A stretch of DNA of 64,000 nt from Daphnia pulex (taxonomy: Eukaryota; Arthropoda; Branchiopoda; Diplostraca; Daphniidae): positions 7,028,501 through 7,092,500 of the forward strand of contig NC_060028.1 of assembly GCF_021134715.1 (NCBI RefSeq). The letters run 5' to 3'. The notes under the pieces were generated by a model that was not told the DNA's origin, did not search any database, and saw only the letters and a program-made list of their open reading frames with translations. This document shows positions 36,491 to 48,987 of the stretch, in pieces; position 1 is the first letter of the stretch, and every line of letters begins with the position of its first letter. A program made the translations under genes and the position numbers.

Positions 36491-37323
36491 ATGAGCAACA
36501 AGAGGAAAATACCGGAAGGGGAAGAAACAGATTATATTGCGAAACCCCCCAAGATCCTGTCCAACATTCACTTGCGAAATCAAGAAAAGAGGTTGATTGT
36601 CATCCTAGAACAAGCTCAGCTTGAATCGGCCAAAGTAAGAACAGTTGTCATTTCTTGAATCTTGAATAATTAATGAAATATAATCTTTGTTACAGATAGG
36701 GAGAGATTTTGAACTTCTAAACTGTGATGATCATATTGGCTTTCTGAAAAAACACAATCGTGAACCATCATCATGCAGGCCTGACATCACCCATCAATGT
36801 TTGCTGATGCTCCTGGACTCCCCTCTCAACCGAGCAGGGCTTTTACAAGTGTACATTCACACTGCAAAAAATGTGTTGATTGAAGTCAACCCTCAAACAA
36901 GAATCCCAAGAACATACTCGAGATTTGCTGGTTTGATGGGTAAGTTTGAGTTGTATTTGAAATTCTGTCTTTTACTCATCCACTTGTTTTTCATTTACAG
37001 TTCAACTGCTTCATAAGATGAGCATCAAAGCAGCAAATGGGCCCATGAAGCTATTAAAAGTGATCAAGAATCCAATTCAGGATCATTTGCCTGTCGGTTG
37101 CCGTAAAATCTCGACTACTTTTAGCTCAACCAAATTAGTCAAGCCACGCGATGTAGTGTTACCTGAGGAACCCATCGCCATCGTCATTGGTGCGATGGCT
37201 CACGGCAAAGTGGATGTGGAATACAGCGAGGAAGAGATCAGCATCAGTCAATACCCTCTGTCTGCTGCGCTCACTTGCTCGAAATTGTGTAGTGCGTTTG
37301 AAGAAGTGTGGGGAATTCATTGA
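36491..37323 (+). CDS. EMG1: 18S rRNA (pseudouridine-N1)-methyltransferase NEP1/EMG1
   Basis: SPOUT-class enzyme that methylates N1 of a pseudouridine in 18S rRNA and acts in small-subunit ribosome assembly in the nucleolus. Three exons: 36491-36634, 36696-36939, 37001-37323, with two 61-nt GT-AG introns; phases close to 236 aa, close to the animal norm of about 240. Conserved blocks are visible: [54 protein letters not shown], the SAM-site segment [17 protein letters not shown], and [20 protein letters not shown] near the C terminus. The start codon context and N-terminal length fit the family. It is convergent with the neighbouring MYND gene; the stops are only 168 bases apart, so 3' UTRs probably overlap. 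Confidence 0.97.
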
Positions 37324-37491
37324 CAATTGACAACATTTTGTTTCTCAAACCAAAACTTGTTTTTTTTTTTTCCATTTAAAAAACCACAACAACAACATCG
37401 ATAATACATAAAAGATAAAAACAGATATAAATTTTGTTGAAAAAGATGAAACGGTGGGTGATCAATTTTGTAATAGTCATTTTCTTCCAGG

Positions 37492-40400
37492 TCAGCTGTT
37501 GCGTTGGCATAGTTGACTATGGTTGGGCCAATCCCTAGCCTTTAAATAAATAAAAAAGGTTAACATTATCATTTGATGCGTATAGTGCAGGTTAACAAGT
37601 GAAGATAAAAGGTAGGTCTAGATTGATTGATCGCATAGTAACAAAGATGCAGCTAGTTTCAGATCCACTGTCAGCTTACCTGGCAAAGAGTACCTAAAAT
37701 AGAAAACGAGACGAGTCATGTTACTTTAGGCTCTCGTTAAATATTGACAAGGTGAGCGGAGAAATACTCACTGCAGTACGCGTTTCCATGACAACCGGCA
37801 CAGCGGAAATCTGCTCTTCGTGAACAAACGACGCAGCTACGCAGAGACCAATCGGGAGGAAGCGTTGTCAAGGGATGAGATGCCGTCGATAAAGGTTTTT
37901 TTGTTGTCGATGCCGTGACCTGTTGAGGGTGAAATAGTCGCGGTCCGGTTACGAAGCCGGCTGACGGTTGAGCTGGAACAACCGGATGTAACTGCACTTC
38001 GGGACGGATTACAATGTTGCGTTGCTGTTGAGCAACAAGACTTTTCCAATGGTGAGGCAGCGGACGCAACGGAGGTAGGACAAATGGTCTACTCGATGGC
38101 GGAATTATGTTATTCACAGGCATCGGGGCTATCGGCACGGGCGGCCGCTGTTCTCTGTATGGGCGGAAGCCACTAGGGACATTTCGGCTCCAGTCAGGAA
38201 AAGAGGATTCCGATGTCCGGATCGATGGAATCCGTTGAATTGTATACTCTCGAATGGGTTTGGCAACAACTTCCTTTTCGTTACGTTGGACTTTGTGGAT
38301 TTCCGATGGATTTTGAGCAAAACGCTGTCGCAACGGCTGGAAACCAACCGGCTGACGAACTGGTGGTTGTTTGTGGTTTACTCTTGTCGTCATCGCGATA
38401 ATTTCGACTTCAGCTTTGTCTTCGTGACGGGCAGGTGGTGGTTCCAATACACGTTTCGACAAATCAAGTGGTTTGTCTTGATCCTCGGCGTCGACGGGCA
38501 TTAATTCGGGTGGAGCGGAGGATGCAGGGGGCGTCGGAGGCAGTACATTTCTCATAATCACGGGGCCTCTTTGAGCGGGTGGACTATGTCGTACGTCTGT
38601 CTGAAGTCTATCTTGGGTTATTATCCTGCGAAAATAACAGAAATATAAAAAAGAAAATGAATTGATCCATTCTGAATACTTGACTTTATCTACCGACTTA
38701 CTTTGAGAGGTCACAAATGGGGTTGTCAGGTGTAATTGCCGTCATAACTTTTACTGGGTTAATTACTTTGTTGATAACAGGACTGGCGACTGGACTCGCA
38801 ACCGGTGTAGCGATTGGACTGACGACTGGACTGACTTGACGGATGAGCCTTTTTTTGAGCGGCCACCTTGAGGTGCATGTAATGGGTACTGAGGCTTCTT
38901 CTCTTTTTATATGTTGAGCTACTACTACTGATGGGTCTAGTTCCTTGCTGGCAGGTGGAGCAACGGAATGACCCTGGTGAAGCCTCGAAGCGTACGACGT
39001 CTTTTCCAAGATGCGAATTTTGAGCGGAACGATTGGGAGGCTGTCATTGCTCGAAGAAGAGCAAACACTGGTATCACCGTTCGGTCCATCTTGTTTTTGA
39101 TTCAGTTTCAATTCCAGCCAGTTGAAACGAGGTAAATCAGTGGCAAGTCGTAAGCTGGCGTCTCCCTCCTTGACCACCAGTGGTTCTGCCATCCAAGATC
39201 TCAGTTTTAGCTTGACGCGGCCACGACGCAATTTTGATACTGAAATATATAATACAATGATAAAAGATAAGAATTATGCAAGAACCAATTTATAAGAAAA
39301 TTTTTTTGAAAAAAAAACCTTACATGCTGGATAACAGCAATTTCAAGTCAGACGATATTCAATATATACTTTTTAAGAAACAGTTGAGCAAATTCCTGAT
39401 GTGTGCACACAGAGACGAATGTATTCTTGTCATGTGAGACAAAATAATTTTGGGTGTAGTGATGCCTTGCCAGCATATATAGATGCAGATTGCACTTTGT
39501 TTACAAAGATAATTGTAAATATGTGATAGTAAAAGTATGAGGCAAGAGCAAGACCAATATGAACTTTAAAGACCTAAGTCATTTAGGTGTGAACCTTACT
39601 GAGATAAGACCATAAACAGTATAAGTCTTCTTATCTGTTAAGAGTCTAATCAGCGTTCAGATACTTTTACACCTGATTACGACACTGAGCATACGAGTAC
39701 TAAGTCAGGAAAAGGACTTTGGTGAGTAAGAGATCACTAAATTGCTTAATGGCTTAAATCATTTACAACTATGGCGGAAACGCTACTATAAAGCCAGAAA
39801 GATCGACACCAACACAGCTACCTACCATCCAATCCATGAGTAGATAAATGACCAAATTTCTCTGGTCCCAATCTCCCACCTGCTCGCCGGAAATAGAGTA
39901 CCAGATGGACGTTCACGGCGACGGTGCACGCATTTTACTCCTCCCCCTCGTCTTTCACGCCGATATCGATTTCGTTACAATATAGAAACGTGTTACACAG
40001 GGTCTGCACTCCTCCCTTACTTCTCCCCCCACTCTTTTTTGATCCTGTCAAAGAGCTCCTTATAAAACTAGCGAGGACACCTAGCGAGGAACCTGTCAAG
40101 CTGGTTTTTCCGGCTCACGGACAATCACCCCTCAGGCACTTCGTTCGTTCAGCTTCACCAACTCGTTTGATGGACGGACAGATTTAAGGAAGCAAATTAG
40201 ATAAGATTATTCCCTTTTTTATTCTTTGGTAGTTGGGATGTATATAATACCAAACATCTATAAAAGGAAAGATTATTGCTATGCTAGCGAAAATAATCCT
40301 TGTAACATTCGAGGATCTTTCAAATTTTCCAAGGACGTTACTGTCGCCCTTTTTATTTAAAAAACCTTATTTTCGCCATCACCACATTTACGTAATAATC

Positions 40401-41354
40401 TACATTTTTTTGTGGTTGTTTGTATAGTGGTTGGTATAAGATAATCTGTTTGGTCACTGAGAACGGGAATTGGACAAGAGTGCTCTGTCTGACCTATGAC
40501 ATGCTATGTATATATACAGTATGTAATCGAGTTGATTGCTTATCAGGCATCAGAAATGCCTGTGTATGATGTGTTTGTTTTATATATGCGCACTCATGAA
40601 TGGCCCACTAAACCAAAGGTTCACGGGCCCGAGGAAAAACTAGGCGCAGAATAGCGCACAGTGAATACTGAGAAATGTTCATCAATATCGAATGACCGTA
40701 ACATTTTTCTGTACACGACAGAAAAATGATGGGACCAAGCCACTCGCACTGATCCAGTCTCGACTCTGCTGAGAAGAACCCCATAAATAAATAACAAACT
40801 TTGAAAGGCAAAAGAAGTTCGAGGTTGTGCAGGGCGGATTTCTTTTGGAACCCCGATAAGATGAAACTCGATTTCTCCAGTCAGCTGGCACTAGCGAAAA
40901 TTATGAAAACAACTGCAAGATCACTGATGGGCTGTCACTAGACCCGGGCTTATCTCCGGGTACAAATGAACTTTTTGACTGCGTGGTGGAACGGACCAGT
41001 AACAGCTCTTGAAATGTGGGATATAAAATGAAACAGCAAAGCTCAGAGTCGTTTGTGTACATTGCCACTTATTGGGCACACACAGAACGTCACGAAGTCG
41101 GAAAGAAAAGGAGATAAAAAACCAAACAAACAGACAAACAAATCCAAATATAGCATATGCATGCATAATAATAATGTACCTGCTGAATTGGTGGCGTTGT
41201 TAGTTAAAGTCCATCCCGACGAGCACTTTCGTTTTAATTTGATTGCTGGCACAGGTGACGAGGACGACGACGACGAAGACGGCGAGACAGGTTCTATCAC
41301 GGCAATCTTCTCATCCAGCCCGATGGCGGTTGATGAATGATCCATCTCGTTCAT
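37492..41354 (-). CDS. MYND zinc-finger protein with CtBP-binding motif (MYND-B)
   Basis: Five exons in coding order: 41354-41180, 39239-38702, 38625-37772, 37693-37680, 37539-37492; phases close to 542 aa. Exon 4 is a 14-nt microexon. The C terminus is a MYND finger (residues 502-538): CVVCSRRADFRC, AGCHGNAYCSTLCQ, ARDWPNHSQLC, with spacing C-x2-C-x7-C-x2-C-x5-C-x3-C-x7-H-x3-C. The PLDLS motif at 290-294 is the classical docking site for the CtBP corepressor. The rest is disordered and Pro/Val/Ser-rich (for example SPVVSPIATPVASPVASPV). MYND fingers bind proline-rich partner peptides; with PLDLS this suggests a transcriptional corepressor or adaptor, which is inference. The start at 41354 (MNEMDHSS) is not certain; the frame is open to 41474. 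No named orthologue was recognised. Confidence 0.8.
39240..41179 (-). other. First intron of the MYND-B gene
   Basis: A 1.94-kb intron, long for this window. No second gene was seen inside on either strand; plus-strand 39924-40187 and minus-strand 40608-40891 frames have no domain or conserved start. Confidence 0.55.
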
Positions 41355-43726
41355 ACTGGTTTTCTCTACACCCCCCGAAAAATTTTCTTTCTTTTTTTTT
41401 TTTCGGTCGGGAATGTGTTTGATGACGACGACAGTTAGGGCGGGGAGAAGTGTTGGATATACTGGACTGGGCAAGTCTCGTTTTTCTCCAGCGACAGAGT
41501 GTATATAGCAGGTCCTCGGTTGGGAATGGTCGGAAGGGAAATGTGTTGCTCGGCTGCGAGACGGAGTGGCTTTATATGAGCTCGGTTGGCCGTATATGTG
41601 TATGTGTGTGCAGGATAGACATAACCACTCGTATATATATAATCAGAGAACCAATAACCGAGCTCACCATAACTCCGAGCTGCACAGTGCACACACACAC
41701 ACACACAACTATACGTGTAGTATAAATATATTACATCCACTGCGACTTGTAGCGGGCTGGCTAGCAGCAAAACGAATATGACTATGGCTGCTGCTGCCCT
41801 GTCATCGGATACTCCCACTTCTTTTTTTTTTTATTTAAATGTTTATTGTGCATTAGACGATTTTTTCTCGCGATAAGTTTGGCTTGTTGGGGAAGAGATT
41901 ATTATAGTTGGCTATTTCCTCTTGGCAGAGCCTCGATTGAGGGACGAAAAATGCAAAACAACAAGAGGACTTTCTTGTCATACGATCGGTAACCATGGCG
42001 TAATTGAATCCCCATCGCGAAATGATGATGGAAAAAAAAATTTCTTTTATCGTGACCTAGACTACATAACCTAACTGGACTGGTCGACCTTAACAGTGGC
42101 GCTAGACCATCGCAGATCAAGTGCTTATTTGGATAGAAGATGATTGCATTTATAGACGATGATGACCACCAGCCAGTCGCCCGAAAGATAAACGCCACAG
42201 AAGCTTTTCTCGTTTTAGTAAAGTTTCCAAGACATTGGAAACTATGTGTGTATCGAACTGTCTGTAGTTCGACAGCAGCAGCAGCATGCGTATACATAAA
42301 GAGGAAGCAAATTTGTACAAGTGCACTATATTATCGAACGCGTGGTATAAATATAAGAACGAGTTTCCAAGGAGATGAAAAGTTCAGTCGTCCTATTCGG
42401 CGGCTCATAGAGCAATAAAGGACAAGTTTCCAAGGAGATGAAAAATTCAATAGCTTGATTCTCTTCTGATCGATGCTGGTGACATGACAACGCGCAATAA
42501 CCGAATCGTCAACAAGTAAAATGTCGCGGATAGCGATCGATCGACACGTCATCTCATCACATCCGGATTGAGAACATGTTGCCATAGTCTGTAAATATGA
42601 TGGAAATCATATTATTTTTTATCAAAATGTTGTTGAAAAAAACAGTTTCGCTTTTTCCTGCGTGACAGGCGAGTTTTTTTTTTATCTGGTACTTGCGCAC
42701 AAGTGTTTTTCCCCCTTCCAGTTTCATTTAATTCCGCACCTGTGCACACAGATACGATGACACATAGCAGCAGCGGCAGGAGCCTAGTACGTTTTTTCAC
42801 TAAACGGCAACTAGTTGGAAATGCTACAGTAGCCTAAACCCCACGAAAGAAATCGTACGGTACACACCTGGCCTATTGACGTGCGCCAGAAACGGAACAG
42901 GTTTTCATACACACATATTGCAATAAATGTTTCAACAACACCTGTGTAAAGAACAGAATCGATTTATTCCATAATGCTGGAAATGGTTTTAACTCTCTCT
43001 TAAAACAAAAAAAAAATAATTAAAAAAAATAATAATGAAATCGTCATGAAGTCGGCCTAATTTGAAAAGCCGGGAAACATAACACACACATGAAACAGAA
43101 TGAAAGAAAAAATGGGATCAAGATTATTCTTTATCAAACCGGGGTTTTCTTTCGAAATAAAGGAAGTGGTAGGTTGGAATTTGAAGACTGGGATGGGGGA
43201 GAGGAAAATGCGTGATGATATGAAACATTATAGGGGAATAAAGGGTTTAAAACAGAAGAGACGATAAATTTTTTTTTTGTTTAGTATAGTGACTAGCCGA
43301 AACAAATGTCTCTTTCTCTCCTACCTCTTTCTCCTTATAATTCCAACAAAACCACCGTCATTCTTTTCAACAGAAAAAACAAATGGCAGAACACAGAAAA
43401 CTGAACATTACGCTTGACGTAATTTACGCAACACAATTTAGCATACCAATCGATACTTGTTATTAAAAAGAAGTGGATATGTAGATACCATTCGTTTTCA
43501 TCTGAACAAAAAAAAAACAACCTGTAAACTGAAGATGGTCGACTCAACAGCGTTTGCACTAACACACTCTCGATTCTTAATTTTTTCCATTTCATTCAAA
43601 AAATATAATTTTCTTTTTTCGTCCTTTTCTTTTCTTCCTCTCAGTCCTCACCCTGGCGTGGATGGAATTCAATTTTCTTTTTTCTTTATACTTTGCTGCA
43701 TTTTTATTTTGCTGGATTTTCAATTT
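41355..43726. other. Region between the two MYND genes
   Basis: It contains the MYND-B promoter/leader and the MYND-A 3' UTR. Present are a CA run (41689-41706), long A/T runs, and a 19-base direct repeat GTTTCCAAGGAGATGAAAA at 42363-42381 and 42426-42444. Short frames here lack domains. Confidence 0.45.
42363..42444. repeat. 19-bp direct repeat, 63-bp period
   Basis: GTTTCCAAGGAGATGAAAA occurs exactly at 42363-42381 and 42426-42444. A partial match, GTTTCCAAG, is at about 42223. Confidence 0.85.
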
Positions 43727-46700
43727 TCAACCAACGCAATGCTCAGAATGTTCCTCCCAGGCGGCCACCTAGCGTCAAAAAACAGAATGTCAATTTAAAT
43801 TCCCGAGTTTTATTAATAAAACATATTTTAATCCACGTGAATCACACGGAGCAGCATACCTGACATTCTCGACTGCAATACCATTGGCTGGAACATCCGG
43901 CACACACAAATTGCGCCACCCGTTCGTTGCAGCCTTGACACTTTGGCACTTCGCTCCCACCACTGGTTCGCAAGTAGTTGCCGTTGTTGGACGACACGTT
44001 CCGGCCGCCGGAAGTTGATCCGCCCTAATATGGCCAAGCGAAAAATCAATACAAAAGAAAAAGGAAAAAAGCGAGGGTTAGCGTTAGACGAGATCAAGTT
44101 TCTAGTTTGAAATTTTACCACTACAGTGACGTCGTCGTTGGCGAGCTCAGCCCGTTCAGACGTGATAGTTACGTGACCCTGTAACCAATAAGATTGGTAA
44201 TATGAAACATGGTCTAGGCAATGCGATCCAAATGAGGAAATTTTCAAGTACCCTGGCTGTAGCTAAGAGGTTGGAGAGAGTTAAAACTTCGGCAGAAGAG
44301 GCTGCAGAAGCTGCGGCTGCGGCCGCCGCCGCAGCCGCAACGGCCGCTGAAGATGAGGATGATGAGGCTGTTGCGACTGGAATAGAAATTGCTGGCTGAT
44401 GGCTGCTACTCAAAGGTGACTGATGTGGATGTTGTTGTTGTTGTTGCTGCTGCTGTTGCTGCTGCTGCTGCTCATTGGCCGGGTTGGTAAGCAGTTGGGC
44501 CAAAGTAGGAGCGAAATTAGGGTTAGTTCGTCCACCGCTGAGAGCGCTCTGTAGAATAGAACCAGCCGATAAACCGGCCGTGTGTGGGCTGCTGCGTGCA
44601 TTACGGGCAGCGGCCAGACTCTGAAGAGCCGCCGCACTGCTACTACCACCACCACCACCACCACCGCCGCTGCTGCTGCTTCCCGCCATGGCGCTATTCC
44701 CAGAAGTCCCCGGCGACTCCTTTCCCACTTGGATCATATCCACCGGATTCGGGTGGCCTTGACGGCTGCTCATTTTGGCGAACTGGAGCAGTACGTCCTG
44801 CAAGAAAAACCGATCGTTAGGATTTGATAAAAGAACCGGATGTTTAAAAGTTCCGGAAATATTCTAATTATGTCTTTTGAGGTCACCTTGAAGCTCATAT
44901 TGGCTCCTTCCTGCCCACCAGGTTGGGAATTTGGAGGTGGACTGCTGGACGAATTGGGATCATTGCAAATCCTAGATGGCTGTCGGATTCGTCTTCCACG
45001 TGTCGGTATTTCTTCGGGATGTTTGGCTCGATAGTCGGCAATTAGCGACTGAACGCTAATAGTGCCTTGACGATTCCGGGCATCCGCCTGTGAATCCGCA
45101 CAGGCTCCAACGACTGAATCCACTACAGTGTTGTGGTGGTGATGGTTATTCGAGCTATTGTTGTTATTGTTGCTATGATGATGGTGGTGATGGTGATGGT
45201 TGTGTTGGTTGTGTTGTTGTTGTTGCTGCTGCTGTTGCTGGGTCCACATCTGAACTTCCGGATGGATTTGCAGGCTAGGTTTGGGTAGAATTGGTCGTTG
45301 GCGGTTCATTTTGGCTTGCTGCTGGAGCTGATGTTGATGTAGCTGATGTTGTTGAAGTTGATGCTGGTGCTGCAACTGTTGCTGTTGTTGGATAAGTTGT
45401 TGCGACTGCTGATGATTCATTACGGGGCTGTTGGACATGATGCTTTTTGACAAGCCGGATGATTTGCCCATCATGGTGTTCAGTGAATGATTAATGAAAC
45501 TTTGTAGGTTGGATGCACCCGACTGTTGTTGTTGTTGATGGTGTTGAACATGGGCCTGAGCCACAGTGTGAGTTTGGTTGGAGTTGGGTACATTTTTACG
45601 GATGCTGGATGAGGTAATCTTCAACACTTCCCTTCGTCGCATCAATTTGGCTTGCAATTCCTCCTTAACCTTCATCAACTTTAGAATGTAGTTCCATTCT
45701 TTTTCTTTTTGTTTGGCCATGAAACGCAGAGTGCGGATATCTTTTTGGACAGACGACAGAACATTACTCGTCCCTTCGGCATCCAGTTCTGATATATCCG
45801 GCTGACTGGCATCCTCCTCGTCCTCTTCCTCCATGCGCCCACGTTTCCTGCGACAAAAATGGCACGCAAACTTTTAAAATACATTGTCAAAAGTTAAAGG
45901 TATGATTTATTTACTGTCGGGGTTCTCCTGACGAAGCCGATGGCATGGGATTATTGGCTTCGTGATTATTGACGCTAACCGGCTGGCCGTTTTGATCTAC
46001 GTCGAAACTAATTTCGATGCCTCGTTTAAAACGGAGTGTGGTACGACGGACGCTGCTGTTTCCAGATTCGGCCGAAGGCGTGGGCGAAGGAGGTTGAGTA
46101 GACGGTGACTGGACGGAACGCGTAGGCGGTGGAGGCGTCAGCGATGACGACGATGACGCGATCGACGACAGACTGACCACATTGCTAATCAGAGGTAGTG
46201 AAGGGTCTGCAGTTTCCTTGTCCTTGTCTAGTTAAAGAAAAAAAAATTATAAATTAAAAAAGGAATGAAAGAGACATATTCGTCCAAGGTAGTTAATTGG
46301 AAAAATGCGTCGTGAGCAAGGTCAGCGATAGCTGGACGAATCATAACATCTCATTACCATTCAAGGACTCGTCCTTGTCCTCCTCATCCAAATGGATGTG
46401 CAAGGCCGATGGAGAGGATGAAGTCGACGACTGTTGATCCTCCATTTCCATTTCGGCGTTGGAGTTTATCTTGTCATTGTCTCCTGAAATTTCTTCTTCG
46501 TCTTCCTCAACTTCATCCATCGTAGATTCTTTGGCCTCATCCACCGACGCCTCCTTGGCCTTTTTCACTTCAGCAGACGCCTCCGCATCATCCATCTTCT
46601 CCGGGGGCGGTGATAACGGTTTTTCTTCTACCGTTTCAACTTGCTCAGGCTCCACCTTAATTGTCGGAACAATGTCTACTACAACCTCTCCGTTTTCTTT

Positions 46701-46994
46701 AACTTCTTCTTCTTTGGCTGTTTCTTCACTAGACTTTTCTTTCGATTCTACATTTTCTTCTGCTTTTATGGTTTCTGGCACTTCAGCATTTTGACTTGGC
46801 GAATCTTTGTTGTTGTCAACGGTATTACACGTTTTAAGTTTGTCTTCCGACACGCCATCGTCTGTAGCTAAACCCGACGGTGGCAACTTTTCATCTTCCA
46901 ATGCCATGATAACAACAGCAGCAGCAGTTTCAGGCTTTTTATCCAGATTCACTTCAGCTTTGTCACAGCTGTCTACTCCATTGCCGTTCTCCAT
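43727..46994 (-). CDS. MYND zinc-finger nuclear protein with polyQ/His tracts (MYND-A)
   Basis: Seven exons in coding order: 46994-46358, 46227-45915, 45847-44887, 44797-44252, 44178-44119, 44024-43860, 43768-43727; phases close to 907 aa. Order of features: acidic, Glu/Lys-rich N terminus (1-212); Pro/Ser-rich part ending LRFKRGIEISFDVDQNGQPV; predicted coiled coil (about 345-393, RFMAKQKEKEWNYILKLMKV); long Gln and His tracts (about 410-560); a conserved-looking stretch ISVQSLIADYRAKHPEEIP then RGRRIRQPSRICN; MSFKDVLLQFAKMSSR; Gly/Ser/Ala runs; and a C-terminal MYND finger (868-905: CQGCNERVAQFVCAGC, WYCSRECQ, AAWEEHSEHC). Probably a chromatin or transcription regulator; no named orthologue was recognised. 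The start at 46994 (MENGNG) is preferred over the in-frame ATG at 47216, which would add a long non-acidic leader. Confidence 0.82.
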
Positions 46995-48987
46995 CGTTCG
47001 AGAGCACGAACCAACTTGACACCAGGTCTTTTTATATTTCCCCCGAGTTGAAATGGCTGAACAACTATAAAAGCCGGCTCGACTGGTTTTTTTTTTAAAG
47101 GATATTCTGTGCCAGCAGCAAAGCCAACTCAGAAAGAACGCCGAAATTGAGGTCAAACCCTGAGCCGTTTCGGCTGGACCCCGAAACTGAGGACGTACAC
47201 ACACACGCTGTTGCACTCTTTCGATTTCACAGTTTTCACTCGAAATTTTATTTTAAGTACGTCGGTTCATGAGCTGCAACGGTAAAGAGAGAGTGAAAGA
47301 CAAACGCCACATATACAGCACGTAGGTCAACGAACTTGTCAAACTTAGGGGGGAAGAGTCCAACGGCACTCAAACTCCAACTTTGGAATGAGCAAACACA
47401 CACACACACACACACAAAGGGTACACAGGCTTCTTTCTGTCCTCAAAAAAGTTTCACTGAGTAATCGGCCATGTTTTCCGAAATGGCCGAGATGAAGGGA
47501 GAGTGGTGTTTCGCCAACAACGGCCAGCTAAATAATCAACGAGGTGGCGATAAGAACTGCAACAGTGACGGAAACTGTAAGATGCGACCGAACAGCGTGG
47601 TCTGCTTCGTTCGAACACATAGGGCGTCCCACATTAAGAGACGACTGTTAGTCTTGTTTCTTTTCTAGTGTGTTGTGTCTCTTTACGCAGAGGCCGCATT
47701 ATCGACCAATTGTAGAGGCACTAGTCACGAAATATTCCGCGTATGACATTTAGCTACTGAAATTCCCTTTTCTTTTCAAATATTGACCAGCTGCCCAACG
47801 TGACCCCCTGTTTCGTTGAGCGGCTCAGTCGACTGTCTGCGTGGAAAACATTAACAATGCACAAGGCTATATTCTATTTGTTCTCCCGACAGAGATAGAG
47901 AGATGAGTCGCTCCATGGGAAATTGTTTGAAGTCGCACAAGTGACGCCATCTAGTAACGAATTCCTTTCCTATCGTAGAAAAAGAAAAATCTTCCGAGTT
48001 ATTTGATCGGTTTCTTGGGAAGGATTTTTATGCGAAATGTAAGACGTCTCTTTTCTTTTATTTCCAATTTTACGGTATCAGTTTTTTTTATTTTATGCAT
48101 GCTTTTGGTTAAATTTTGCAATGTTCACGGGATCAGTAATATGAAACTCAATGCATGAGCTCATCAACTCATTTAAGGAGCAACAGATTAGCTTACGGGA
48201 AAATTTTTTGATTTTTGCAAAATCAAACTGCTGTTCCTAGAGCTGTAATCGAGCTCATTTTTTCGGATACCCTACACATGAAATTCGAGCACCGCGATTT
48301 ATAAGAAGAAGTTACCGTAAGAGGGCAGATCGACGAAACGTAACTCGTGATTCCTTTCACGCGTCCAGTCTTTTCATCTCTTTTTGCCCACCTCCTCACC
48401 TTCACTGACCTTGGGCGGAGAGACCAATAGCCGTCCTGCAACGAATACGATGTTTCGTATTCGTAAACCAATAACATGTTCGTATAACCCCGACGGTGAT
48501 TCGCTAGTCTAGGCAGGGGGAGGGGAATTATTTTTTATATTTTTTATTTTAAGCATTTTCCCTATCTATTTTGTTTTTCTTTTTTTTTCATGAAACGCTT
48601 ATTCCGTTACAGTATCTTTTTTGGACCCTCGACGTCGGTCGAAGGTTGCGTCTATTTTGCCATATGAACGAAATAAAAATTTACGTCGGTACATGCGGGA
48701 CTTGTTTTCGAGTTGGTTTTTTGTTAATGACACAGATAAACGAATAAGACATGACACTTTCTCTTCTGAACTGGTTGAGTATTTTGTTGACGTAGCGTAG
48801 TTTTCGATACTTTTTCGTTTATTTCGAAGAATCAACCGAGGTTTTTTCACTTAAATATTGACTCGTTCATCATTTGTATGCCTCGGGACTTTTCACCTTA
48901 TATAAACAACTCAATAGATGGCGATTGACTTTCGAGTTCACTATTTGATCGCTAGAGTTCGTTGACAAATTTTACTAGCCGTACACA
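46995..48987. other. Divergent upstream region of MYND-A and mitochondrial EF-Tu
   Basis: Head-to-head spacing of about 2 kb. A CA repeat lies at 47397-47416. Minus-strand frames at 48223-48850 show no domain. No gene was found apart from the promoter parts. Confidence 0.45.
48899..48906 (+). promoter_or_regulatory. Candidate TATA box of mitochondrial EF-Tu gene
   Basis: TATATAAA-type word (TATAAA at 48901-48906) about 85 bases before the start codon at 48988; the spacing suits a TATA box with a leader of about 55 nt. Confidence 0.45.

Noticed and set aside
41435-41818. Minus-strand frame of 127 aa upstream of MYND-B
   Set aside because: It overlaps simple-sequence CA and TA runs, has no domain, and lies in presumed leader DNA.
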